A stretch of 64,000 bases of DNA, taken from Streptomyces clavifer (GTDB lineage: Bacteria > Actinomycetota > Actinomycetes > Streptomycetales > Streptomycetaceae). Below, piece after piece: positions 49,833-62,514 of this stretch. Each line of letters opens with the position of its first letter. Within the stretch, counting starts at the first letter, position 1. Location of the stretch: positions 112,117 through 176,116 of the forward strand of contig BMWJ01000014.1 of NCBI GenBank assembly GCA_014651175.1. Reading direction: 5' to 3'. Made by a program: the position numbers and the translations under genes. A model generated the notes under the pieces. That model ran no database searches, had not been told where the DNA came from, and was given only the letters and a program-made list of their open reading frames with translations.

Positions 49833-50017
49833 GAGGGAGACGCTCCGGATCGATGGTGTTTTTGGACGTGCGGTGCCTTCGGCCCGGCATGTGGCCGGCG
49901 CGGGCCGTAGGAAGGCATGCGGACGTGGACGAGCGGCGCTACGCCGTTGTCAGGGTGTGCGGGGTCGCCGGCGCGACGGGAAGGAGCGGCCGGAGGGCGG
50001 TGAGGGCTGGGGTCGGG

Positions 50018-50629
50018 TCAGACGGTGGCGGGCCGTGCGGTGAGAGCCGGCAGGAGCACCTGCTCGACGACGTTCTCCATCAGTTCCTGGGTCGCCGGCA
50101 TCCCGTGGAGAATGGTCTGTGCGAGCCACGGGCCGAGCAGGATCTGGTCAGCCAGGTCGATGACCGGGTGTCCGGCTTCGATCTCTCCCCTGGCCACCGC
50201 GCGCTCGAACAGCTGGGCCAGATCGCGCAGGATCGGGTGGATCAGGATTTCGCGCACGATGTCCATGAGGCCCTCGTCCTTGGCGATGGCGGCCGGCACC
50301 GAGGTGAAGGTGTCCTTGACCAGATCATCGGCCACCAGGTACTGCGCGAACTCCATCAGGTCGCCGCGCAGACTGCCGGTATCGATGCTGGACAAGTCCT
50401 TCCCCGTCTCCGCTGCAAGGGCGTTCCACGCTGAGATCACCAGACGCGGCTTGCTCTCCCACTGCCGGTAGAGCGTCGCCGTGCTGCACTTCGCCCGCTG
50501 CGCGACCACGGCCATGGTCACCTGCTCGTAACCGACCTCGCCGACGAGCTCGGCGGTCACCGCCAGCAGCTCACGCTCCCGCTCCGCGGTGAGCTTGCGG
50601 CGGCGCGATGCCGCGGGTGCCTCTGCCAT
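50018..50629 (-). CDS. TetR-family regulator
   Basis: 203-aa repressor. N-terminal HTH: TAERERELLAVTAELVGEVG, YEQVTMAVVAQRAKCSTATL then YRQWESKPRL. The C-terminal ligand domain (about residues 90-200) resembles the TetR_C_16 class (PAAIAKDEGLMDIVREILIH). ATG at 50629 after AGGAG. It precedes the MMPL exporter on the same strand and probably controls it and itself through repeated GTTTTCGA sites upstream. Confidence 0.88.
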   Translation of the reverse strand: MAEAPAASRRRKLTAERERELLAVTAELVGEVGYEQVTMAVVAQRAKCSTATLYRQWESKPRLVISAWNALAAETGKDLSSIDTGSLRGDLMEFAQYLVADDLVKDTFTSVPAAIAKDEGLMDIVREILIHPILRDLAQLFERAVARGEIEAGHPVIDLADQILLGPWLAQTILHGMPATQELMENVVEQVLLPALTARPATV

Positions 50630-50684
50630 GACTGCTCCTGATCGGATCCTCGGCTGACACCAGAACTGTATCCACCCGGCGAAG

Positions 50685-50732
50685 CGAAAATCAAGTTTTC
50701 GAAACCGGGGTTTTCGATACTGTGGTTTTCGA
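50685..50732. promoter_or_regulatory. Three GTTTTCGA repeats at exact 15-bp spacing
   Basis: GTTTTCGA starts at 50695, 50710 and 50725, with an inverted CGAAAATC at 50685-50692. The TTTCGAAA around 50696-50703 is a palindrome. It lies 55-105 bp upstream of the TetR start in an A+T-rich patch. Likely the regulator's operator and promoter (inference). Confidence 0.6.
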
Positions 50733-50882
50733 TGTTGGTCCGGATCTCGCGCCGGTTTGACCGCTTCGTCATGCGATGCGCTCCGTGGCGTCGCATCTGC
50801 TGCCCCGCGCGGATGCTGCTTGCATCCTCGCTCTTCCAGCCGATCTCGGTGTTGGCTCGTCGGGTTGCGTACGGGGCGGGGT

Positions 50883-51120
50883 GCGTGGAGTCGGATTGTT
50901 CCGGACCGGCTGCGGGAGATCACTGAGCCACTGGTCCCCCCGCCGAAGGGCGACCGCAGGGCGGGGGGACGCAGGGGCGGGCTCCACGAGGATCCTGCAC
51001 CGCCTGGACGACGTCACCCTCCTCCACCTCACCCGGGCAGTCCTCGACTCCGCCCACGTGAGGGCTGAAAAGGGAGGAGAACTCGCAGGTCCAAGACCCG
51101 TGGAAGGGCTTGAGTTCTAG
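50883..51120 (+). pseudogene. IS5-family transposase remnant
   Basis: Plus strand reads AWSRIVPDRLREITEPLVPP, then a deletion of about 60 codons, then (next frame) RILHRLDDVTLLHLTRAVLD and SAHVRAEKGGELAGP. This is the N-terminus of the IS5-type transposase common in streptomycetes, lacking the middle and all of the DDE domain, with an additional two-base loss. Confidence 0.7.
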
Positions 51121-51568
51121 TGATGGTCGCAACACCTTGCTTCGAGAGCGAGATGTGCGAGATCCGCAAAGGGCGGGCCCAGGCGTTGGGGGCCGTAGGC
51201 AGCTGGTCCGCGAGCGGGAGGAGTGCTTCCGGCTCGTGGACCGGGCCGAATGCGCGGTCCAGTCGTCGAGCGAGTGGCGGGATGCAGAGCCATCGACAGT
51301 GACACCCCGTTCAGAACGAGAACGAATGCGTCACCCTGTCCTTGTGCATCTCCCCGTCGCTGTCGATGACTTCAGTGGTGTCTCCTTCGTGGCTTCGCCG
51401 GCCCCGCGATCTGCCGGATCACCGATCACCGCAGCGAGCATGCCGATCGCGAGGGTCGCCGCCATTACGGCGACGACCCTGGACCATCAGCGATGTCCTC
51501 CTGGAGGGGCGGGCGAAGCCACACCGTAGGCCGTCATTGATTCGACCTTCCGTTAGTGGCAGGTCTCC
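51121..51568. other. Gap without recognised gene
   Basis: About 450 bp. On the minus strand a short frame (51340-51510) starts with a signal-like VVAVMAATLAIGMLAAVIGD and another ends IDSDGEMHKDRVTHSFSF; together they could be a small secreted protein with a frameshift, but support is poor. Confidence 0.3.
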
Positions 51569-55697
<4,129 letters not shown>

Positions 55698-55791
55698 CCT
55701 TCCCGATTCACGGCGACCGTGCTGTGGTGCGGTCTGCAGGCGTGTATGCGAGCGGTCGACGGCGGGTTCGATTCCGCCTGCCGGCCCGCAT

Positions 55792-55828
55792 CGAGGAACC
55801 CCGGCCGTGCGGCGGCGGGGGTTCCTCG
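55792..55828 (+). terminator. 11-bp stem terminator after the GH62 gene
   Basis: CGAGGAACCCC (55792-55802) and GGGGTTCCTCG (55818-55828) around a 15-base loop, 95 bp after the stop. Confidence 0.7.
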
Positions 55829-55964
55829 TCTGTGCCTGATCGACCTGGCCGAGGAGCAGCCGGGCCGTCGCCCCTGACCGCCCCGGGCCTCTGCCGCTTT
55901 CCGGCCTTCTGCGAGAGCCGGACAGCACCCGCCGTCCGGACTCTGTTCAACATCCGTCTCTCCT

Positions 55965-55985
55965 GGTTACGTTACCTCTGGTAAC
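55965..55985 (+). promoter_or_regulatory. GTTACC-TCT-GGTAAC operator-like palindrome
   Basis: GTTACC (55971-55976), TCT, GGTAAC (55980-55985), preceded by another GGTTAC (55965-55970). It lies about 50-70 bp upstream of the beta-propeller gene and could be a repressor site; the regulator is unknown. Confidence 0.45.
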
Positions 55986-56036
55986 AGTAGTGGGCGCGCC
56001 TGCCGGCGCCCCGCCCCTCTGCCTCAGGAGTTCACC

Positions 56037-57341
56037 GTGACGCGTTCCTCCGCCCGTCGTCCTCGCCGCCGTCGCCCCTTCTGCACGGCCGCTCTCGTCG
56101 CCGCCGGACTCACCGCGGGCGTGCTGCCTTCCGTACCGGGCTCGGCCGGCGCCACCGAGGCGTCGAAGCAGACACGGCAAGCCGCCTCGGGGGAGCTCAA
56201 GGAGGTGTTCTTCGTGGGCAACAACTGGGAGGGCACCGCCGACGTCATCAACTCCCGCGGCGACTACGCCAAGATCGGCCGGATCGACATGATCCCCGAC
56301 AAGGAGGAGCGCCTGTGGGAGATCTACCTCAACCCCGTCAAGCTCGCCTTCTTCCTCGGTATCCGGCTCGGCCCGGGCGAGGGCCACGACCAGTACGTCG
56401 ACGACATGTACACCACGAAGGACGGCAAGTCCGTCGTCGCCTCCCGGCCGAGCTTCGCCGACGTGGTCTCCATCGACGTGGAGAGCGGGAAGATCAACTG
56501 GCGCTTCCCGGTGTCCGGCTTCCGCTCCGACCACATGGCGGTCTCACCCGACGGCACCCAGGTCGCCGTCTCCTCGTCCACCTCCAACACCGTGCACGTC
56601 CTCGACATGGTGACGGGCAAGGAGGCGGGTAACTTCAAGACGGGCGACAAGCCGCACGAGAACGTGTACACCGACGGCGGCAAGTACCTCTGGAACATGG
56701 CCATCGGCGAGGTCAACACCGACATGGACGCGCCCTGGCAGGACTTCACCAAGGGCGACCGCCGCATCACCGTCGCCGACGCGAAGACCTTCGAGGTCAA
56801 GAAGATCATCGACATGCGCGAGCGGCTCGACGCCTTCGGCCGCAAGGACCTGTCCGACGCGCTGCGGCCCGTCGCCTTCACGCCCGACGAGTCGAAGATG
56901 TACTTCCAGGTCTCCTTCTTCAACGGTTTCGTCGAGTACGACGTGCACAACGACAGGATCACCCGGGTGAAGACGCTGCCGAAGAACCCGGACACCAGCG
57001 ACGAACGCACCACCTATGTCAACGACTCCCGGCACCACGGCATGTCCATGAGCCCTCGGGGGGACAAGCTCTGCATCGCCGGGACCATGGACGACTACGT
57101 CACCGTCGTGAACCGCGAGACGCTGCGGGAGGGCCCGCTCGTCGCCGCCTCCAAGCCCTACTGGGCCACAGTCAGCGGAGACGGCAAGCACTGCGTGGTG
57201 TCCGAGAGCGGTGCCGACCAGGTGACGGCGATCGACTTCGCCACCGGCAGGAAGGTCGTCTCGATCCCCGTCGGAGACCACCCGCAGCGGGTCCGCCTCG
57301 GCCACGTCCCCGCGGACTGGACCGGCCCCGCCGGCAGCTGA
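56037..57341 (+). CDS. Secreted YncE-like beta-propeller protein
   Basis: 434-aa protein. Tat/Sec-like signal: RRPRRRRPFCTAALVAAGLT (twin basic, not strict RR-x-F-L-K) then GVLPSVPGSAGA. The mature part shows repeated propeller blades such as HMAVSPDGTQVAVSSSTSNT, VHVLDMVTGKEAG, FTPDESKMYFQVSFFNGFVE and VTAIDFATGRKVVSIPVGDH, as in YncE and lactonase-like seven-bladed proteins. Usually an extracellular binding or enzymatic platform; function unknown. GTG start with CAGGAG. Confidence 0.75.
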   Translation: MTRSSARRPRRRRPFCTAALVAAGLTAGVLPSVPGSAGATEASKQTRQAASGELKEVFFVGNNWEGTADVINSRGDYAKIGRIDMIPDKEERLWEIYLNPVKLAFFLGIRLGPGEGHDQYVDDMYTTKDGKSVVASRPSFADVVSIDVESGKINWRFPVSGFRSDHMAVSPDGTQVAVSSSTSNTVHVLDMVTGKEAGNFKTGDKPHENVYTDGGKYLWNMAIGEVNTDMDAPWQDFTKGDRRITVADAKTFEVKKIIDMRERLDAFGRKDLSDALRPVAFTPDESKMYFQVSFFNGFVEYDVHNDRITRVKTLPKNPDTSDERTTYVNDSRHHGMSMSPRGDKLCIAGTMDDYVTVVNRETLREGPLVAASKPYWATVSGDGKHCVVSESGADQVTAIDFATGRKVVSIPVGDHPQRVRLGHVPADWTGPAGS

Positions 57342-57431
57342 GATCCCTCGGGCCCCGCCTCTCTCCCGATCGCGTTCTGTCGGGCCACGGCCTCCAGGGC
57401 GTCGAGAGGCGGGTTCGTCCGGAGACCCGAT

Positions 57432-57469
57432 CCCCGGAGCGCAGCCCTGCGGGCTCGCGTGCTCCGGGG
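57432..57469 (+). terminator. Branched hairpin after the beta-propeller gene
   Basis: CCCCGGAGC (57432-57440) pairs with GCTCCGGGG (57461-57469); the inner AGCCC/GGGCT (around 57443-57455) can form a second stem. 90 bp past the stop. The rest of the gap to 57740 shows no gene. Confidence 0.6.
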
Positions 57470-57739
57470 CGGAGTCGCTCGATTTCCCCTGGGACCGACC
57501 TCGTGGAGGGCTGTGTGCCTGGCCGGTGCACAGCCGCCCTGGGCTCATATCCCGGCGGAGGGATTCACAGGGCTTCATGAGCAGCATCGACGGGCTTTGT
57601 CCAAGAGCGGCTGGGCACCGCTTGGTGTCTCCAGCCGCGCTCACGGCCGGACCAACTCGCAAGCCCTGCCGGTCTGGATCCGCGATCATAATGACCGATA
57701 AGAGGGATACGGGTCACCCGTCTGCTGTACGTTCCTGGC

Positions 57740-58597
57740 ATGGTCACGGGACAAGTGAGCGAGAACTCGGAGTCGCGCTTCTCCGCTCTTTTGGTCGGCG
57801 CAGCAAGGCTTCCTGGCGTGCGAATCGACAGGGAGGCGTACCTCCGGACGGCGCTGGCCCGTCATTGCTCGGAGGATCAACTGCGCCAAGCGATGGAAGA
57901 GAACCCCGCGGCAGCGGGTATTCCTCTGGATGTTCTGGACAGGGTGGCCGACGCCGCCATTCGCTACGAGACCGCCAAGGTGAGCGCGCTCTCCGCGGCT
58001 GCCGGGATTCCCGGATTCATCGCCATGCCCGCCACGGTGCCGGCCGATCTTGCCCAGTACGTCGCCCACATGCTGCGCATCGCGCAGAAGCTCGCCTACC
58101 TCTACAGCTGGCCCGATCTGTTCTCCACCGACAACGACGACCTTGATGACGCCACCAAGGGAGTGCTCACGCTCTTCTTCGGAGTGATGTTCGGGACCCA
58201 GTCCGCGAACGCCGCCTTGGGGAAGGTGGCGGAGGCGATGGTCGAGCAGGTCGCCAGGAAGTTGCCTCAGCAGGCACTGACCAAGGGTGTCGTCTACCCC
58301 ATCGTGAAGAAGGTCGCCGGGTACCTCGGCGTCAAGATGACGAAGGAGACCTTCGCCAAGTCCGTCTCGAAGGCGATTCCCCTCGTCGGGGCCGCGGTGT
58401 CCGGCGGGCTCGCCTATGCGACCTTCCGCCCCATGTCCAAGAGGCTCAAGACGCATCTCTCCGGCCTGGAACTCGCCAAGCCGGTCGGGGGCCAGGTCAT
58501 CATCGGTGAAGTCATCCAGGACGAGGACCGCCAGACCGCAGACGAGGTGAAGATCCCGAAGCCGGGCCGTGAATGGCGTGTCCTGAAGCATCGGTAG
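57740..58597 (+). CDS. EcsC-like protein
   Basis: 285-aa protein of unknown function. The middle shows the EcsC-type pattern: GIPGFIAMPATVPADLAQYV, HMLRIAQKLAYLYSWPDLFS, then DDATKGVLTLFFGVMFG. A second amphipathic part, VVYPIVKKVAGYLGVKMTKE and KAIPLVGAAVSGGLAYATFR, ends in a hydrophobic hairpin. EcsC domains are thought to sit at membranes. The last 35 residues are charged. ATG at 57740; possible -10 TGTACG just upstream. Similar in general pattern to the protein at 13.2-14.2 kb. Confidence 0.55.
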   Translation: MVTGQVSENSESRFSALLVGAARLPGVRIDREAYLRTALARHCSEDQLRQAMEENPAAAGIPLDVLDRVADAAIRYETAKVSALSAAAGIPGFIAMPATVPADLAQYVAHMLRIAQKLAYLYSWPDLFSTDNDDLDDATKGVLTLFFGVMFGTQSANAALGKVAEAMVEQVARKLPQQALTKGVVYPIVKKVAGYLGVKMTKETFAKSVSKAIPLVGAAVSGGLAYATFRPMSKRLKTHLSGLELAKPVGGQVIIGEVIQDEDRQTADEVKIPKPGREWRVLKHR

Positions 58598-59033
58598 GTC
58601 GCGACTCGGGTCCTCGTCGAGGACGGTCAGGTGTCGTCGGGTTCACCGCGACGCCGTCGTGGTGGTGCGGTCGCCGTTCCGGCGCTCGGGTCTCGAATCT
58701 CGGGGTCCGAGCGTCGTGAAGCCCTGCTCACTCGTTCGGGGGGCCGGTGCGGGGTCCGGGGCCGACGCTTGAGCTTCGGGTCCCGAGGGCCAGGCGTCGG
58801 GCTCCGGGATTCGAGCCGTGTTGTTCATCCGGGAGGTAGGTAAGGGTTTTCGGGGAAACCGAACCTCCCCTCCCTCCCCACCCCGTCACGGCCAGCAAGT
58901 ATGACTAATCGTGATCGAGTTGCAGCGGAGAGTCGTGACTGCTTACGGTGCCCACAACGAGACGACCCCGACACGGTGTTTGGCGCACCGGCCGGGGTCT
59001 GACCCAAGATCGATACCCAAGAAAGACGATCTC
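58598..59033. other. Gap with large imperfect inverted repeats
   Basis: About 435 bp with no gene. Between 58680 and 58820 TCGGG/CCGA-type words repeat; CTCGAATCTCGG (58692-58703) can pair with CCGGGATTCGAG (58804-58815), enclosing a 100-bp G+C-rich loop with further internal stems. The 3' part (58860-59030) should hold the promoter of the next gene. Confidence 0.4.
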
Positions 59034-60062
59034 GTGGCTATCCAGCACCCTAACTCCGCGCTGCCCGCCCCCGCAGCCTCACGCCCGTACCGCACGGCCC
59101 GTACCGGTTACGGCAAGCAGTCCCTCCCCGGCCAAGGCCAAGCCCACCGCGCCGACTTCGCCCTCCTGCCCGAACGCGAACGGTATGTCGCCGGGTATGT
59201 CGACCACCTGCCCGACGGCGCCGCCATGGACATCAAGTCGCTGGCCAAGGACCTGCCCCTGTACGGCCAGATGGCCATCGGCACCGCCCTGCGCGCCCTC
59301 GCCGTGGCCGGGCATCTGCGCCGTGTGCGCTGCCGGGTCGAAGGGGACGGCCAGTGCCGATGGGTGACGCTCACCTTCTGGTCGCGCGCCGCCCACGACA
59401 ACGAGTGGTGGACGGCCAGGCTCGCAGGGGAAGCAGCCGCCCCGGAGCAGGCACCCGCGCCCTCCGCCCGGCCGGTCGTGCCCCAACAGCGCGCCGCACG
59501 GGCGGACATCATGGTGCACCCCTTCCCGAACCCGCCGCAGCCTCCCCCGGCACCGGCAGGTGAGCCGGGCACAGACACCCCACACCCTGGCGAGGCGCCG
59601 TCCCCCGCCTACCGGGCCCTCGCCGAACTGGGCCGCCGCGAACCGCGCCTGGCGCTCTCCGCCGCCGACTGCGCCGCGCTGGAGCCACTCGCCGCCGCCT
59701 GGTTCGCGCGCGGTGTGAGCGCCGACTACCTGACCTCGGCGCTCACCGCCGGGCTTCCCGAGCAGGTCGGATCACCCATCGGCCTGGTACGCCGCCGCCT
59801 CACGGACAAGATGCCGCCCCGGCTCCCTGCGGCAACCGCACCGACCCAGGGCCCGTCCGGCACTCCCGTGCGCGGTCTCCTGGTCGAGTGCACCGAATGC
59901 GGCCGCCCCGGTCCGGCCGAGGCGCTCCCGGACGGCCTCTGCCGCCCCTGCCGTACCAAGCACCAGAAGCAGGAATCACCCGAAACGGCGGCCCTGGAGC
60001 AGGGCGGACGCGACGTTCCGGCCCTCATCGCCAGCCTCCACAACCTGATGCGCAGCCCTTGA
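59034..60062 (+). CDS. Winged-helix protein with C-terminal zinc ribbon
   Basis: 342-aa cytoplasmic protein. Residues about 40-120 are a winged-helix-like domain (LLPERERYVAGYVDHLPDGA, AMDIKSLAKDLPLYGQMAIG, TALRALAVAGHLRRV). A proline-rich linker (150-195) follows, then a helical part (ALSAADCAALEPLAAAWFAR), and a zinc-ribbon C-terminus with CTECGRPG and CRPCRTK. Copies occur widely in Streptomyces chromosomes and plasmids, annotated as MarR-like or hypothetical. GTG at 59034; weak ribosome site. The longer open frame to 58911 is not conserved-looking. Confidence 0.7.
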   Translation: MAIQHPNSALPAPAASRPYRTARTGYGKQSLPGQGQAHRADFALLPERERYVAGYVDHLPDGAAMDIKSLAKDLPLYGQMAIGTALRALAVAGHLRRVRCRVEGDGQCRWVTLTFWSRAAHDNEWWTARLAGEAAAPEQAPAPSARPVVPQQRAARADIMVHPFPNPPQPPPAPAGEPGTDTPHPGEAPSPAYRALAELGRREPRLALSAADCAALEPLAAAWFARGVSADYLTSALTAGLPEQVGSPIGLVRRRLTDKMPPRLPAATAPTQGPSGTPVRGLLVECTECGRPGPAEALPDGLCRPCRTKHQKQESPETAALEQGGRDVPALIASLHNLMRSP

Positions 60063-60357
60063 AGGGTCCACGGGCTCCTCGCGGTCCGAGATCCATCACG
60101 TGGTCGGTGAAGGCCCGTCCGCCGGCGGGGTCACCGACGAGGAAGCCCGGCGAGGCGGAGGTCCGGGCCCGGCCGGAGGAAGTACGGAGTCGGCGTCGGC
60201 ACCGAACCGGCCTGGCTTGGCTCTGTCGGGGGTCTTGGACGGTCCGGCCTGCGCCAGAGGCACCGTCCGGCCCTCTGACGTCGGCAATGCCGCAGGGGTA
60301 GCGGACTGGCTCAGGCGCCAGAGGTCTCCAGTCCGGGCGCACGGAGCAGTCGTCGAG

Positions 60358-61188
60358 TCATCGCTCAGCAGTGGTCCCCGACGCGGCGGAGGCATCGGCG
60401 AGGTCGGCTCCGGCCCGCCGCGCCCGGCGCAGGGCGCCCACCAGGAGAGTGGCCAGTAGCGCTGCGCCGACATCGTGACCCATGGCATCTGTGACGGAGA
60501 GCTGGACCCTGTCCCGGTCGATCACGTAGTCGAATGTGTCACCCCCGACGTGGTCGGCCGGCTCCAGCGCCCCGGCCACCGCGAACTGCGCCGCCTCACA
60601 AGCCAGCGACGTCGGGAGCAACCGGTGCTGGATCTCCGCGGCCAGACTCAGCGAGATGGTGCGGCGGCCCCACTGGTACACGTCGGTGAAGGCCCGGTTC
60701 GCGATGACGATGTAGGCCAGGGCGTGCGCGGTCTCGCCGATCTCCCGCATCACCTCCGCGTCGGGTGCCGCGGGCAGGAACAGTTCCAGGAGCCCGATGG
60801 CGTCCCCGCGATTGGTCACCGGGGCGACGACCCGTACCAGCGAGCCGTCGTCCCTGTCCTCCTTGCCCGGCTGCTGGGTGCGGATCACGTCGTCGTAAAG
60901 GGTGCCGTGCAGTGTGATGCGACGGGCGGGCTCATCGGTCTCCACGCTGCCGGCCGCTCCCAGCCGTACGACCGAGCCACCTGTGAAGTCGGTGATCAGG
61001 AACGACACCGACGCGGCCCCGAGGCGCTCCTTGAGCATGCGCGCGACCACGTCGAGCGACTCCACGGGCGCTGCTGTCTCCGCCGCCGCCAGTGTCTTCG
61101 CCAAGGTCATCTCTCTGCCCCGGCCCCCCTCGGTCCCGGGAAGACGCGCGGTCGGCCCACCGCCCGCGTCAGGCCCGCTTTCGGTCAC
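60358..61188 (-). pseudogene. SpoIIE-type phosphatase with GAF domain, truncated
   Basis: 276 codons. A GAF-like region (about residues 40-175: VARMLKERLGAASVSFLITD, GDAIGLLELFLPAAPDAEVM, AHALAYIVIANRAFTDVYQW) leads to a PP2C/SpoIIE domain: ISLSLAAEIQHRLLPTSLAC, ADHVGGDTFDYVIDRDRVQL, SVTDAMGHDVGAALLATLLV. The domain should run another 100 or more residues (NAGH and later metal-binding Asp motifs), but the frame ends in DASAASGTTAER. So it lacks half the catalytic domain. Intact relatives dephosphorylate anti-sigma antagonists. No clear boundary element is seen at the break; 60063-60357 holds no gene. Confidence 0.72.
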
Positions 61189-61403
61189 TGTGGCTCCTCG
61201 CTCCTCGCTGTACGCGGCGTTCAGAGTTCCGCCCCCGGTGGGCGCTGGGCGGACGACAAGCCCGGTGCCGGGCAGATGCTATTGCACCGTGGAGCCCACG
61301 AGCGGTATTCCGTGTCGCACGGGCACCCGTTGCCTCGTCGGCCCGGCCCGTCCGCCCCGGGCTCCTCCGGGGCGGAGTCGCTCGGGTGGTCATGGCATGC
61401 GGC

Positions 61404-61690
61404 TCGCTGCGTTCCAGGGAGAGTTCGCCCTGCCGAAGGTGATCACTCCCGCGCCGCCCGCCGCCGAGGCGTTCGCCGACCTCGGCGCCGCGGCAGCTGT
61501 TGGCCGCGTGCACCGCGAGGGCGTCCCTTCGTCGATCCAGGACGCGACCGTGCCCAGCACCCCGGGCCGCGACGTCCTCGGCCGCGGGCGCACCGGCTCC
61601 GGCAAGACCCTTGCCTGCGGCCCGGCTCTGCCGGCCTGCACCGCCGGACAGTGCGCCGTGCCCCGCCGGCCGCTCGCCCTGATCTCCTCG
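61404..61690 (+). pseudogene. N-terminal fragment of a DEAD-box RNA helicase
   Basis: Plus strand reads FALPKVITPAPPAAEAFADL, the Q-motif remnant REGVPSSIQDATVPSTPGRD, and motif I VLGRGRTGSGKTLACGPALP, then PRRPLALI, after which the sequence stops matching. Family members continue with PTRELAQQ and DEAD. Only about 95 codons remain; the rest is replaced by the rheA gene end. Confidence 0.68.
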
Positions 61691-61715
61691 ACGTCGTCGG
61701 GCCGCGCGCCATGGG

Positions 61716-62387
61716 TCAACCGGAGGTGTTCCCGCTCGCCGTCGACGGGGTGGTGGCCGAGTCCGTGAGGGTGTCGAGTCGGGTGACGAGCTCGGGGTGG
61801 GTGGTCAGGTGGGGGCGGGTGGCGTTGAGGGGCTGGATGAGGGTCGCGGGGTCGTCGTTCGCGAGGGCTGCGTCGAGCGCGCCGAGGGACTGGCGAGCGG
61901 CGGTGGGCAGGTCGGTGAGGGCGGTGATCTGTCCGGCGAGGCGGCGCAGGTCGGCGGCGTGGTGGCGGGCCCAGGAGGTCACGGTGCGGTCGGCGGCGCG
62001 GCGCTCGCGGGTGGCCTGGACGCGCTGTTCGCCGGTGGTTCCGGCCGCGCCGGGACGGTTGCGCAGGTAGCGGCGTTCGGCGGCCTGGCGACTGGCGACA
62101 CCGAGGGGGTGGGCGAGGTCGGCCCAGCTGGCGCCTGCGTGACGGGCGGTTTCGATCAGACCGGTCTCCCAGCCGGAAAGCTGCTCGCGGATCTGCCGCA
62201 GCAGCAGGAGGGAGGCCAGGGCCTGCTCAGGTCCGGCGACGGGGGCGCCTTGGGCGCCCGCAGTCTCGTGCCGGGCGGCGCCGAGTTCGCCGTTGATGGC
62301 CTCCAGTGCTGCGGCGGCGGCGAGAAACGAGGCAGGGCTCCGGCCGTCGTCACCGGGTGGGGCGGGCTGCTGCTCGGCTGCGGTCAT
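61716..62387 (-). CDS. rheA: HSP18 transcriptional repressor RheA-like
   Basis: 223-aa protein divergent from hsp18, as is rheA in Streptomyces albus, where RheA is a thermosensing repressor of hsp18 and itself. Helical regions: ASFLAAAAALEAINGELGAA, LLLLRQIREQLSGWETGLIE, ARHAGASWADLAHPLGVASR (a helix-turn-helix-like element) then QAAERRYLRNRPG. Start at 62387 (MTAAEQQP) is chosen because GGAAGGAAAG precedes it; an in-frame ATG at 62414 lies inside an operator. The gap to hsp18 contains two RheA-type operators. Confidence 0.82.
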   Translation of the reverse strand: MTAAEQQPAPPGDDGRSPASFLAAAAALEAINGELGAARHETAGAQGAPVAGPEQALASLLLLRQIREQLSGWETGLIETARHAGASWADLAHPLGVASRQAAERRYLRNRPGAAGTTGEQRVQATRERRAADRTVTSWARHHAADLRRLAGQITALTDLPTAARQSLGALDAALANDDPATLIQPLNATRPHLTTHPELVTRLDTLTDSATTPSTASGNTSG

Positions 62388-62404
62388 GGGCTTTCCTTCC
62401 AGGC

Positions 62405-62449
62405 TGTCATCCATTGGATGACCCGAGGTTTGTCATCCGATGGATGACA
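62405..62449. promoter_or_regulatory. Two RheA operators, TGTCATC-N5-GATGACA
   Basis: Site 1: TGTCATC-CATTG-GATGACC (62405-62423, one mismatch). Site 2: TGTCATC-CGATG-GATGACA (62431-62449, perfect). The consensus TGTCATC-N5-GATGACA is that established for RheA in S. albus. Sites are 26 bp apart. Site 1 is close to the rheA start; site 2 lies near the hsp18 promoter, so both genes should be repressed at normal temperature. Confidence 0.9.
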
Positions 62450-62514
62450 TGATACAACGGTTCCAGTGCAGCGCATTGGCAGCTACTGCCCGAACCTTCT
62501 GGAGGTGTTTCGCG

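Noticed and set aside
47133-49910. 925-codon open frame opposite the MMPL gene
   Set aside because: Antisense shadow of a high-G+C gene: glycine, aspartate and glutamate runs with no domain, while the opposite strand encodes a clear transporter.
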